DNA of 64,000 nt from contig OX463841.1 in assembly GCA_949825065.1 (NCBI GenBank), positions 24,948,476-25,012,475 of the forward strand. The letters are read 5' to 3'. The notes below the pieces were generated by a model. That model worked only from the letters and a program-made list of their open reading frames with translations, was not told where the DNA came from and did not search any database. Numbering within the stretch: position 1 is the stretch's first letter; the number at the start of each line of letters is the position of its first letter. This document shows, in pieces, positions 21,935 through 33,479 of this stretch. Source of the DNA: Odontocerum albicorne. Taxonomy: Eukaryota > Arthropoda > Insecta > Trichoptera > Odontoceridae. The position numbers and the translations under genes were made by a program.

Positions 21935-22789
21935 ATTTGTAATTGGTTTGCAAACTGGCGCCGAAAGCTGAAGAATGCCGGAAGCGAACGCCATAGAAGG
22001 ACATGGGGACACTTAATTAAAACCTACAATAATCACGCTCAAGGGAATGTGGAACAATTCAGCATCTGCTCGGACGACAGCATATGGGGGGAACCCGACC
22101 CGATCGTCCCCGATACTTATAGAGAAACGGATATTCCAGACGTTTCGGAAGATCTCTGCTACTCCAAACGTTCCGGTCGATCTCAATCACCTTCAGAACC
22201 CCAAAAGCTATCCGCTTTTTCTAGATTAGAAATAACACAAACAGATAATCAATACAACGCGCAGTGCTATCATGTTAGTTCGACGACGGAAGAATTTAAG
22301 AGCGACCCGACATTTGGTGCTTCGAACTCCGGAAACAAATACAAAAGTCATATAATGGAAAAATATTTAAAAGGGCTTCAAATGAATTCTGAAACAAGTG
22401 CCGATTTATGCACAGAAAACAAACCCGAAGGGACAACGTCTCCACCTGTGTTGTTGACAAAGTGGTTGGAAAGCGCAGCCAAATTTCAACCTTGCCAGAG
22501 TAACTATGTAACCTGGAACGCTGGTACTCGCAATAGGAATGATAAAAGACGAAAAACATTACCAAAGCCCGCGAACAGGGATCTCGCTAGCAAGAATACG
22601 GCGATCCCCTCTTTGCCCGCGTGCCGTTCGAATGATCTCAATCAATATTCCCTGGCGTCTCCCGACAGACTCGGATCCGGCGAGTGTCGCCAATCTGCCC
22701 CAGCTCTCTACGATTCCTGCATCCACGGCAGGGAAGAAGTCGAGGCTGCGGTGGCTCTTACGAGGCTCGCCAGCCTCTACAGATCTTGA
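21935..22789 (+). CDS. Mkx: Mohawk-class TALE homeobox protein, exon 3 (terminal)
   Basis: Encodes residues 78-361 and the stop. It opens with the recognition helix ICNWFANWRRKLKN (WF at 81-82, Asn84 and Arg86 are the invariant contacts). Three further blocks are diagnostic of Mohawk rather than Iroquois or Meis: a segment at about 100-126 ending 'QGNVEQFSICSDDS', which parallels vertebrate 'QGNAERLSVSSDDS'; 'KYKSHIMEKYL' at 212-222 (compare KYKSSLLNRYL); and a C-terminal 'EEVEAAVALTRLASL' (compare KEINAAMALTNLA). In vertebrate Mohawk these last blocks overlap mapped repressor domains. Acceptor 'gtatttccag'. An AATAAA at 23111-23116 could be the polyadenylation signal. Confidence 0.93.
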   Translation: MCNWFANWRRKLKNAGSERHRRTWGHLIKTYNNHAQGNVEQFSICSDDSIWGEPDPIVPDTYRETDIPDVSEDLCYSKRSGRSQSPSEPQKLSAFSRLEITQTDNQYNAQCYHVSSTTEEFKSDPTFGASNSGNKYKSHIMEKYLKGLQMNSETSADLCTENKPEGTTSPPVLLTKWLESAAKFQPCQSNYVTWNAGTRNRNDKRRKTLPKPANRDLASKNTAIPSLPACRSNDLNQYSLASPDRLGSGECRQSAPALYDSCIHGREEVEAAVALTRLASLYRS

Positions 22790-22899
22790 ACTGCTCAATT
22801 ATATAGGAATATTTTATATTTATTTTACGACTGATATATGTGATACAATTAAAAAAAGGTTTATGTCTAACAGTGCAATGCATTATGACGAGTGGCCAT

Positions 22900-23766
22900 A
22901 GTTTAGATTTTTAGTCGAACGTAGAAATCTGAGTGATTAAATTTGTATAGTTTTATTACTGTTGTGATCTATTGATTTTCACCCAAATTAAATGAGGGAA
23001 AACGGTGAATCTTTTTTTATTGTTTTTGAAATGGGGTGTATTTCTTGTAAACCACCCTCCAAGATAAAAACTATTTATTTTCAGTTTTGTATTTAGTCAT
23101 TCTAGGTAAGAATAAAAATGACCAATTTCAGTGCATTATAATAACTGATTTTGAAAGTTTGCGGAAAAATAAGAAAGCTTTATTTTTTATTTCGTACTTT
23201 TACCAACAATGAAATTTGAAATACGTACACTTGTAAAGTACATTGTGCAACTCTGTCACTCTATGAGCGAGTGCAGGAAATATAACTGACGTTATTTTAT
23301 TACCGGCCAAGTTCCAGTCTGAATGAGGTATTAAATGCAATATTGTATCGTTATTTTTATGTACGTTTACTTAAAAAATCAATATTAGCACGATGAAAAG
23401 ATAAAACATGCACGAAATATTAAAAATACAATTTACAACACTACAAGCTAGATCACTCTCGTTAGATTCTGATCACACAGATGACGTGAAAATGAATTTC
23501 ATTAATTTTTAAAACAAGGTCTTAAAATATTTAAACTCTACAATTATATTTTATTTGGAGGAGGAATCATGATAATATTATTGAAGCGTAATTAATTATA
23601 TCCATCTATTAAAATATGGAAATTCGTTAGTGATACATACGCTCATTGAGTTATATTGATTTGCTCACTGTGAATTTTATGATATCAAGTTGTAACCCAG
23701 TTACATTAGCATTTTTAGAAGAAAAACAAGTAATACGGTGGATTTTTACAAATACATACTCTAATA
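22900..23766. other. No recognised gene; Mohawk 3' flank
   Basis: AT-rich sequence downstream of the Mohawk stop, probably containing its 3' UTR (AATAAA at 23111). Nothing else is seen. Confidence 0.5.
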
Positions 23767-25925
23767 CAAGGGTTGGCAACCTTTTCACACGCGGACGTCA
23801 TTCAACTTTTAGATTGAATGAGTGGAAAAAAATTAATCTTTTTTTATTATTTCAGTCTTTAAAAATACAGAAATATTTCAAGTCGGAGATATGAAACAAA
23901 TATGATTTATAGAAACAAAATAGAATGAAAAATATTATTGAATAAAAATAAAAATAATACATCCAAAACGAAAATAATGTATTAAAAACAATATACAGTT
24001 TATGTATCACTATCTGGCTCCCTGGTTAGGGTGACTTTTGTGGATGTTTTCCCGTGATCAAATTATCTATATCCACTTCGACACTTGATTTGCATTGATA
24101 AAATTGTGGATTTTTTTTCCAAAAATGAATTCTTCAATATTTAATTACGTCGTAATTCCAAAATTTCCATCTGTTGTTAGTTTGGTACATCATTGATGTT
24201 GACACTAAAAAGGTAAAAATCATAATTATTTCGCTGATTTTTCTTATGAAAGTTCGTAAATTTTGTAAAAAAAAAACAGTTTGCATACCTTCAATAATGT
24301 TGTACATAAAATGGTGTAGATTTTCTTCAATTTTCAATGGACATGCTCGTAGTATAGCTTCAAAAGATTTTATATCAGAATACAAGTCTGGGAGTAATTA
24401 CAATACCTTTTTAGCGTGTGTCCTAGTAGGACGTGCTGATGATGTTGATGTTGACATCTCTGTATTCGCTTTGGTCGAATTCTGTGTTCCTTTTCGTTCG
24501 GGGTCATCAATTTAGCTGGATGCTTAACTTGATACGTCGTGATGATCTTGATTTGTTTGTATTTAAAATAAAATACGTCGATTCAGGAATGCGATAAAAG
24601 TGAGAGTGAATAGTCGGTAAATGATACACAGAAATGAATGGTCAAGCGAATAATAACAAGTGCTCTTTATTCATCGATAAGTAGGTATATATAGAATTTC
24701 AGAACGGGGCGCGTGACTGCGTCCGCAGTATATCTCGATCTCACTCCTGCGCGTGCTGAGGTGGTCGGAAGCGCTGCGGATACTACAGTGGGTAGGATAT
24801 TTATTGTCGAAACGGCGAGACGGCGTGATATGTTCTCTTTCTACCTTGGAATGCGATGTAAATATTATTTGCGTGTAAACAGTGTTGACGTTTCTGGTAT
24901 GTGACAATTGTAGATATCCAGAGGTTGATTCATCGGTCGTTGACCCTGCATGTTGACAATATTTTAGGGACGTGGGTACCCTACACCTTTGCCCTGCAGG
25001 TTCAAATTAAGTTCATTAAGGCACGTTGTAATATCTATCATAAATGCAAAATACATTTTTATCTGATATTTGTTGAACAGTACTTTCGTGTTCATTCTCG
25101 TAAATATTCATTTCTTCACGTAAATTTAAAAAATCTTCTTAGAACAGTACCTCTACTTAGCCATTTAACAGTTGAGAAATATACATTTAAATAATAATGT
25201 CTTCTTTTCTGGGCGTACTTGTTCAGTTACAGCTAGTAAACATTGCTTAACAAATTCTTCATCTGTAAAGAGCCTTCCTTCTTTCGCAACCAGCTCTGCT
25301 ACAATATAACTAGACTAAACAACAGATGAGTTATGAATACTTTGCTTCTTAAATATGTTTTGTTGAGCTGTCAAAGAAGCATTTAATTTATTAATGTTAT
25401 ATTTTCTAAGTTCACAATTTGTATTGGGTTTCATGATCATTCTCGTAATGACGTTTCATATTATATTATATCATTACAGCAACACTTTTATAACATATAA
25501 GACATTGGGGCTTACCTCCTGTTTTTTGGTAAAAAAATACTTGATTCTCTATTCGTCATTAAAATTTCTTCCTTCATCTGCAATTTTACATTTTTTTTCA
25601 TCCCATTTTTGAAATAATTTTTAGCAAAAATATATCTTTTGATAATAATAGTTGACGTTACTGAATAATTGCTAAGCAGCAACAGTAAAAATAAACCACG
25701 ATTGAGAGTGTGTACACGCAGTACTCATACAGTTCACTCACGCCAAATTGTATGACGATTTCTAAAGTATATACAACTATTTATTTACTTTTTATTCATA
25801 TAAAATTTATTATTAAAACAATTTAATATAGATCCACATTTTATGTATGGTCAGCAATTAATGGGTCGAAAAAAGTGCACGTTTGAGCAGCATACGGCTC
25901 GCGGACCGCCGACTGCCCACCCCTA
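23767..25925 (-). mobile_element. Degenerate autonomous-type hAT element
   Basis: Ends 'caagggttggcaacc' and '...gactgcccacccctta'-like (plus strand 'gactgcccacccct') are inverse of each other and flanked by near-identical 8-bp repeats 'ctctaata' (23759-23766) and 'ctctaaca' (25926-25933). The minus strand still shows transposase pieces: 'KIADEGRNFNDE' near 25590, 'VAKEGRLFTDEEFVKQCL' near 25260, 'LNELNLNLQGK' near 25010, and 'YSDIKSFEAILR' near 24370. These are typical of the GTF2IRD2/SCAND3-like hAT group. Full of stops. A 575-bp insert splits LQGK from YSDIKSFE. Confidence 0.8.
24411..24985 (-). mobile_element. Probable solo LTR inserted in the hAT
   Basis: Flanked by 'ccttt' at 24406-24410 and 24986-24990, a 5-bp target duplication. 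Removing the insert rejoins the hAT coding order. On the minus strand it begins 'tgtagggtacccacg', is CpG-rich in its first half, and carries 'ctatatatacc' (TATA-like) closely followed by 'gaataaagagcact' (polyadenylation signal), the usual promoter and R layout of an LTR. The 3' end does not read CA, which is the weak point. Confidence 0.55.
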
Positions 25926-26459
25926 CTCTAACATATGAAGAATGATCGGATTGGAATTTCTTCCCCTATATTTGAAAATAGTAAATTAAAATCAATTTTT
26001 TGCATAATTCTCGCATATGGTAACATAAAAACAGTCTAAAAAAATCTTATTAATTTTTTTTATACCAACACTAATTAAAAAAAAACGTTTTCGTAAATAC
26101 AATACGAGTCATTATTTTGAATATTTATTTGTTTCCTTCATATTCCAAAATTGTATATATGACTAAACTATCGGTTTCATTTCAAGATAATTGAAGGACT
26201 GGTTTTGCCGTGCCTAGATTTCTTATAGATGTTGTAAGCCTTAAATTAAAATTCTTAATACTTTTATTTTAATTTAATTTGCGCTAAATTTGATGATTTA
26301 TGAGGGCATGCTAGAAAATAATGCAAATATTCTAATCCAATGTATAGCCTTAAAAGACCTATCCAATCATAACCTCAATAGAATAAACTTGTATCTTCTT
26401 TCATGTCCCTTATCAAAATTATAGTATAATGGCATGAAGACTAAAGACCCCTAAGTAAA

Positions 26460-26760
26460 ATTAATAATTGATTAAAAACATTAATTGCATTAATGCATAT
26501 GATATGCACAAGTGGGGCCTAGCTGAATCACCTTTATGTGGCTGTAAGGAGATCCAAACCATGGACCATATTGTAAACAGCAGCCTACTGTATGCGTTTT
26601 ATGGAGATGTACAGGAGCTACATAACCTAACACCAAGTGCTATGACCTGGTTTGACAAGATACACTGCATGAAGGGTCAAACGCGGAAGAATTCAGCAAC
26701 CCGGAAAATGCTCAGAAAAATATCTAAGAAATTTAGTCACATTCACATTTCTTCCTAACA
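26460..26760 (+). mobile_element. Non-LTR retrotransposon fragment, C-terminal zinc-knuckle region
   Basis: Plus-strand frame 26468-26758 reads 'MHKWGLAESPLCGCKEIQTM' then DHIVNS. This is the C-terminal segment (KWGL, Cys-x-Cys, QTM-HI) seen in many insect non-LTR elements. A second, worse copy is at 49375-49620. No upstream RT domain is attached. Confidence 0.6.
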
Positions 26761-27119
26761 ACAATGTTTCTACCAGCACTCAGAATTTTGTTTTAACCTA
26801 TTCTTCACCTTTTCTGCCAAAATGTGCCTTCGAACTTCACCTTCTTCTTTCTTCTATTAAGTTGGACCTGTGGTCTGTATAATCATCAAGACTGTCTCTC
26901 TTGAGGTGTTAACTCCTAAATATCCTTTCATCTCATTGGAGGTCTTCCTGGGAGACAACCACCAGTGGGTATATCATCCATTGCCACACAGGGAACTCTT
27001 GTATTTTCCATCCTTTTCACACGCCCTCACCAGTGTCTTCTGTGGTTTCTAGCCTATCTCAAAATATCTTCTACTTCACATATTTCTCAGAGGGTTTTTA
27101 TTTAATTAGTTCTAAGCCT

Positions 27120-27546
27120 CACACTTGCTTCATATTTTTTTACCTTACTGTCTATTCTCATGTATTTTATTATTCCAGACATTTTTTAGACATCTGGTGA
27201 CAACAGCGGTTTTTTTTTACTTAACCTCTTATTTCTGTGTGAAGATTGTTGTAGTTAAGCAAATTTGTACCTAGATATTTGAATTCCACCACTTGTTCAA
27301 AAGGTTTGTCATCAATCATAAGTTAGTATCTTACTGGATTTTTTTGAAAATGTTATACATTAAGTTTTTTTATACAGATATGGTCACATTATATGTGTAT
27401 TTTTCTGATGAAAGATTAAACATATGGAGCATCTTTTGGAGGTCAGATTCTAATTAGGCTGTTACCCATTCTGTTGCGCAGCCCAAGGATGTAACTTCCT
27501 CAATTATTTTATTGAAGATAAATATACTCAAATTGTCTCCTATAAA
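27120..27546 (-). mobile_element. RTE/jockey-like reverse transcriptase fragment
   Basis: The minus strand shows 'KIIEEVTSLGCATEW', then 'LQKMLHMFNLSSEKYTYNVT' and decayed pieces of the following region. This matches the part of RT just after the FADD box in common insect elements. Multiple stops. The 5' side abuts a MITE at 27547. Confidence 0.55.
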
Positions 27547-27761
27547 AAGTTCGGAAATTATAGGATGAGTCCTGTGACAGCTCACAAATTTGCCCCAATA
27601 CAACCTTATGTAATGTATTTACCTAAATAACTAGCTATTTATTAGAATTGAGACTTATATCAAAGTTTATAAAATAATTAAAGTTACTGAACATCGTTAC
27701 AAGGTTGTATTGGGTCAAATTTGTGAGCAGTCACAGGACTCATCCTAGAATTTCCGAACTT
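27547..27761. mobile_element. 215-bp MITE with about 60-bp terminal inverted repeats
   Basis: The left arm 'aagttcggaaattataggat' through 'ccccaatacaacctt' is mirrored on the right (27701-27761) with only a few mismatches. The central part near 27604-27655 ('atgtatttacctaaataact') is shared with a stretch at 39359-39410 near a Helitron. Confidence 0.75.
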
Positions 27762-27849
27762 AAGTCGTATTACTGTGATAATATCAATGGTTTTAGAGAG
27801 TTATCCGTCTACTTTAGTATTTATTTCTTTTATAGCATTTATTATATTG

Positions 27850-28650
27850 AACTTCGTGATTTCGTAATTTCGCAGGTTTTAGAATATCTTCTTGATCTTC
27901 TGCTGTCACTGGCAACATTAGTTGATAATGTTTGTCCACCTATCCTTATAATATGACCAATAGCCGTCAGTTCCTTTGCTCAAACTAATGTATCAGTAAT
28001 TGTTATCATCATTGCGTGAACACAGGCGCTCCTCGTCTCTCCTGGTTATTCCAATCATATATCTAACTATAGCCCTCTGTGCAACTCTGATATTGGCCTA
28101 AATACTTTTAAGTAAAAGTCTATGTTTTACAGCTTTATGTAGTTATTGATAAATGCACTCATTAAACACTTTTCTCTTAAGAGGAAGGACTTTACCTTTA
28201 AAATAATATTCAGTTAACCAAAAACACTCAAACCTAACATGTTTCTCCTCAGAATTTTTTCATGTAGTTTATTTTTAAAAAAAGTCCTAGGTATATTATG
28301 TATTGGTAGACAGTTTCAAACTGGTTCACATCAACTTCGATCAATCTTCCTAAAATGAAGTGGTTGATTATTACTTATTTCTTGTCATAATTTATTCTAA
28401 GTTCCATAAATTAGCTTTTAACTAAGAGTTGCCTAACATATTCCTAGAGTTGTAGTTTATTTGACATCTGGCTTGAGAGTAAACAACTTAGTAATTGTCC
28501 ATTAATTTGGATATCTTTCTCTTCCCAGTCTAGTTTCCTAAATATTTTGTTCGAGTGCAACAATGAAGGGCTTAAAAAATATGTTGTCACCATGACAAAT
28601 TCCTCTACTAATTTTAATTGTTAGATTTTTAGATGAAGTAGAATCGTCGC
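27850..28650 (-). mobile_element. Degenerate RTE-like reverse transcriptase fragment
   Basis: The minus strand retains 'KISRGICHGDNIFFKPF' near 28610 (RT motif RGxxQGD), a YLG-like block near 28300 ('TVYQYIIYLG'), and 'RVAQRAIVRYMIGITRRDEE' near 28060. Order and spacing match a full RT C-terminal half. Stops are scattered throughout. It ends about 150 bp from the mRpL10 stop codon. Confidence 0.65.
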
Positions 28651-28796
28651 TATGAAAGCTAGTAAAGAAAATATTAGGGTTTTAAATTTAAACAAATCAT
28701 ATAAAACTATGATTATATTGTACATATAATGATACAACTACAAGCACTGTTTCTATCAATTAATACATTCTTATATTTAACAAAACTTCTTTAAAG

Positions 28797-29026
28797 TCAA
28801 TCATTTTCAGGTTTTTTTGTTTCTGTACTACATTCAGTTTGAATTTTCACATACTGATCAAGATTGTTAACGAGGGCAAGTTGGTGCTGCGTAATTTGTT
28901 GAACCAGATCTAAACCACCCATTGAGAAGACTTGACAAAGTTGAGCTCTTGTTTCATCCAATGGAGGAAGTTCACTATAGGCAACCATTTCATTTTTTGA
29001 GAGTAGTTTTCCATCCACGATTCCGG
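28797..29026 (-). CDS. mRpL10: Mitochondrial ribosomal protein L10, last exon
   Basis: Encodes the C-terminal 75 residues and stop. With Gly completed across the splice it reads LLAGIVDGKLLSKNEMVAYS, aligning with human MRPL10 [20 protein letters not shown], and later 'LVNNLDQYVKIQTE' against 'LTTLLDQYIREQRE'. The acceptor on the minus strand is 'acattttttcag|cc'. Phase fits the upstream exon (one base plus two). The tail is charged (ETKKPEND). Known role of the family: uL10m binds the large mitochondrial subunit rRNA and anchors the bL12m stalk that recruits translation factors. Confidence 0.88.
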
Positions 29027-30415
29027 CTGAAAAAATGTCAGAATCAAATAAATATATATATTTTGATGAATGATTTGAGTATTTTCTTTAAGACATCACA
29101 CATTCTTGAGTTTGGTAAGACCTAACCCTTTCCATATACATTTAGATTGATAACATCTTAAAGTTGTAAAACATATTAACTTTTATTGTACATTATCATA
29201 ATTGAAAAAAACAAATGAAAAAAATAAGCAATTTTGAGTTAGTTACATTCTAACTCGAAATTATTTATAAATGGAAAAGGAGGCATACTAGGTTTTACTA
29301 AAAATAAAAATATTTTATTCCAGGAAGTATGTAATAATGCAACATAAGCTATATACAAAAATATATAAGCAATAGAGAGTTAAGTACATATTATATAATA
29401 TATAAAATAATAATAATAAAATAAATATATAATTATTTATAGTTAAGGCATTAACCTTGTGGAGGTTTAAAGACATTGTAATTTATTGTATCAAACACTG
29501 TTAATTGAACTTTATGTAACGGTATAAACCTACCGGTTTCAAGGTTTTCACCTCACCATCAGGGGAGCACAAACAAGGTCTTGTTATTACAATAAATATT
29601 AATAAAATAAGACTATTATTTTTTAAATAAAACAAATTAAAAAACTTAAAATAAAAACATAACTATTCTGTTCAGATTATTCACTTTCGTGACAATAATC
29701 ATTTTGTCTACTTTCTAATCGCATCCACCAGTGGCGCAACATCAATTATTGACTTCCAATAACTGTAATTAATGTGTTGTCAGTACACATTATTCGTCCA
29801 TGTATTCTTCTTATGTATTGCCTCAGAAGTGTATTAAAACCTGGCCGACTAACCTGAGCAAACATCTATGAAGCACTACAATATCTTGGCAGTCCAAATG
29901 CTATCATTCAAACATATTTATTCTGTACATAACATAGAATTCTTTTGAACCTCTAGACATGTAATTTACCCAATGTTCACTCGAGTACAATGACATCCAA
30001 TATGGTTGAAACAGTTGCTTCTTTAATCCATCACTGTATCCTCTAAAGTGTCTTCCTATCATATTTACTCTAATGCATAATAAACATCTTTGTATAACAT
30101 ATATCTTCATATTGGAGAGGGTGTAGTTGAAGTATAAAGTTTTTCCTTTACATCCATTTTTAGTTCTTTTATTGATGCTGGCGGTATAAGGTTATTTTTT
30201 TATAATTAAATATAGTACTGATTATTTTGTGATTGGTGTGTTGATATTTTAATGAATAATTTTTTGCATATCTTCATCAGTTTTCTAAATAAAATTACAA
30301 AAAATTGACTAAGAGTTATTTAAAGATCTATGGTAGCCTAATTTGAATATGAGATAAATATTTGATAATACTTGCTGACTTTACAACATAAATTAAATTA
30401 GTATACGAGGGCTGC

Positions 30416-31677
30416 TACTTAAGTTTTCAGATACAAAAGTAAAAATAAATATTTATCATGGAAAATGGCTTTATTGTTTTTCAAAATACTCTCCATGAAG
30501 ATCAATACACTTTTGCATGCGTTTGAACCAATTTTCGAAACACTTTTCACTCCGAATGAGGTAACTTGAAAACATGCGTTTTGAACGCATCAACCGCTTC
30601 TTTAGGCGTCGAAAAACGTTGACCTCGCTATTTATTTTTGATGTTCGGGAATAAAAAGAAGTCATTGGGTGCCAAATCAGGGCTGTACGGCGGATGATCC
30701 ATCAATTCGATGTTTTGAGTGCTCAAAAAGTCACTTGTTTGAGCCGATGTGTGAGAGCTCGCATTGTCGTGGTGGAGAATGATCTGTCTTCGGCAGTTGG
30801 TTTTCCTCATTTCTCCGAACACTTCTGGCAAACAAATGGTGGTGTACCATTCAGAATTGACCATACGACGTTCCACTAAAGGCACTGTTGCGACATGACC
30901 ATTTATACCGAAGAAACAAGCCACCATTTGCTTCAAAGTGCTTCGTGCGCGAACAACTTTTGTTGGATTTGGCTCATCTTGAAAGACCCATACAGTCGAC
31001 TGCTGTTTAGTTTCTGGCTCATATGCATAGATCCATGATTCGTCGCCTGTCACGATCTTATAGACATCTTTTGAAGCACCGCGATCAAACATTTCTTTGG
31101 ACCAATCGACACGAGCCTTTTTTTGAGCGATTGTCAAATTATGCAGTATCCAACGCGAACAAATCTTTTTGACGGCCAAATGTTCATGCAATATTGAATG
31201 TATGCGAGTGGAACTAATGCCCAAACATGCCTCAATCTCATGATGTCACATGACGATCTTGCAATATCAGTTCACGCACAGCATCGATTTTTTCTGGCAC
31301 AACCGATTTTGGACGACCTTCACGAAATTCGTCCTGGAGCGAACTAAGACCATGATTGAATTCGGAAAACCAGCAATACACAGTGGCCCGGGATGGTGCT
31401 TCATTACCAAAAGTCGAAGGGAGTTGATCGGCACACTGTTGTTGAGTTACTCCACGTCGAAAATCATAAAAAATCATCGCACGAAAATGTTCACGATTTA
31501 ATTCCATTTTTGGCCGAGATGAACTTTTCAAGTCATTGTAAACAACACAAATAGCACTCGTATGACAAACCTTTCTGAGCATGTATACCATTAAAAACGT
31601 CAAACTTTACGATGCTGTCAGATTTGACGTATCTACACTGGTGTTGCCATATCTCAAAACTTAAGTAGCAACCCTCG
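30416..31677 (-). mobile_element. Mariner element, copy 2, in the mRpL10 intron
   Basis: Same family as 6268-7512. Inverted ends 'cgaggg(c/t)tgctacttaa', flanked by TA (30414-30415, 31678-31679). On the minus strand the transposase runs from 'MELNREHFRAMIFYDFRRGV' (31510) through 'TGDESWIYAYEPETK', 'HHDNASSH' and 'PPYSPDLAPNDFFLF' (30660), so all three catalytic Asp codons remain. It is inactive: a stop after 'LQDRHVTS' near 31240, a TAG near 30632 in place of the Met codon expected after KNK, and a frameshift near 30555. Confidence 0.95.
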
Positions 31678-31689
31678 TATTCATACCAA

Positions 31690-32930
31690 GTTAAAATTTC
31701 GACTCAGTTTAACCCTTTCACTGCCTTGTGCTTAAATAAATGCACCACTAAATCAACCAAAAAAAATCTATTTCAGTGGGAAAAAAATGTCACAGTGATG
31801 TTTGATATTTTCTTGGGAAGATGTCGGACCTGGCCTGGCATAATCTGCTTCACAATGACATGTCACATTTAATCTCTCCGTTCACTATCTATATGTCACT
31901 CAACATCAATATTCTCTTTTCTGGGTCCCTGATTGCTTTTTATCATAAAACACTAATAAGTATATAAAAAAAATTCTCTTTAAAATCACAAAAGTTTTAA
32001 TTCACTAAAAATACCACACATTTAATTACGTTACAGTATACTAGTATATGTGAATCCATCGTTATTGTCAGTATGATATATTTTTGCTAAACTGTGCAAA
32101 AAAAATGTGCAAAAGATTTTCAAAATATTTCAATAAACGTTTAATTAATATGACACCAACGTGTGTAGTGCAATGGTAGCACAGATGAACAATGGAATGC
32201 TGCTGTGTGACGCATGGCGGCGGTTTTGAAACAGTAAAATAATTAACAGTATAGTTAATTTGGATTCAAAAACATTCAAAGATATTTTTTTGTTATTTCC
32301 CATACTGTAAAATATCAAAGATAATGTGCATGCTTGATTTAGCTCAAAAGGGTAAAATGAAAATTCATATACAATGCGCACCCATATTTTTTCAAGGTTT
32401 TATTTTATATTGCATAAACTATTTGCTAACAAAACTTAGTTTTGATAAAAAAAACAAAAATGAGTAACATCTAAATATTAATGTGAAATTTGCAAAAACA
32501 CTTGCATTTCTGTCACTTGTAAGAAGCTAATCTAGTGTTGTCAAGTCAATGTCATTGTAATTGGTGTTAATATCATCATCATCATATGATGACACCTGTG
32601 TCTTCCCACAAAACATCATCCTTACTGCCATTAAGATTATTGGAAATACAAAAAATATGTTCAATATTGAAAATTATGTATTATTTTGTATACGAATAAA
32701 ATAAACATCCTCATTTTAGAAAGCTGAAATGAGTAAAGATTGTGTATATTACTCGTATACTCGACATTTAACGGAACTTATTTCTTATTTTCAGTTCCTT
32801 TTGCTGGGGTACATGATGAAATTTTGCCGGATAAACATTTGCTAAATAAATTTCTTGTTCATAAAAATATATACAAAGAAACTGACTTACTCACCTAGTT
32901 CAGAAAACCAAAAATAATATTCACAAAGAA
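31690..32930. other. Rest of mRpL10 intron; nothing recognised
   Basis: AT-rich sequence with no coding match. A short (tca)n run lies near 32575-32590. Likewise 29030-30415 shows no recognised element. Confidence 0.5.
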
Positions 32931-32935
32931 CTCAC

Positions 32936-33430
32936 CTAATAGTACTAACTGAGGAGCTTTCTTCAAAATTTGCAACAATTTAGGTACTTGAATAGTTTCC
33001 GAAAAAACAATATTCGAGTGAGATGTAAATAACTTAAATATGGCTTCATAATTTGTTCCTTGCAATGCAAAATTGATAATTTTTTTCCCATAAACTCTTA
33101 GATGCATATTGTTTATTTTCAATTCGGCAAAAATTGGAGTTTTATCCTCCATTGATATTGCATTGAGGTGGAGAAAAGCGATCATTTTTGAATGATTAAA
33201 CCAGTTCGAACATTCTTTGGCCAGGATATGCTCGAAAGGATTATGTATTTCCTTTTTGAATGGTGTAACAAAGTTCACATTGCAAAAAACTTTTTCTTTT
33301 TTCGGTAAAATCGGAAGGCAAGTGTCTAAAACACGTTGCCTCGTAAAATGGGGTTTTCTAGGTCTTTGTATGTTTATTTTTCCTCTGAATCTTCTGGTTT
33401 CATACATCAAAGGCTTTGTCTGAAGTAATA
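32936..33430 (-). CDS. mRpL10: Mitochondrial ribosomal protein L10, internal exon
   Basis: Encodes about 165 residues. The N-terminal part 'KINIQRPRKPHFTRQRVLD' is the signature of insect mRpL10. It continues with 'NWFNHSKMIAFLHLNAISME' (compare human QDNRMIAVCQNVALSAED), 'NMHLRVYGKKIINFAL', and 'VPKLLQILKKAPQLVLL'. Minus-strand acceptor 'aatttttcag' precedes 33430. The donor 'ttag|gtgagt' follows 32936. The exon starts with two bases of a split codon, so a short upstream exon with the start codon and targeting peptide is missing. I could not find it between here and 43.8 kb. The 3.9-kb intron downstream holds a mariner. Confidence 0.9.
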
Positions 33431-33479
33431 CTGAAAAATTAAATTGAATTGTAATAATCAATCTTAATAGCAAGATTCT

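Noticed and set aside
22296..22798. Open frames antisense or out of frame to Mohawk exon 3
   Set aside because: Shadow frames; the Mohawk frame alone shows conserved motifs.
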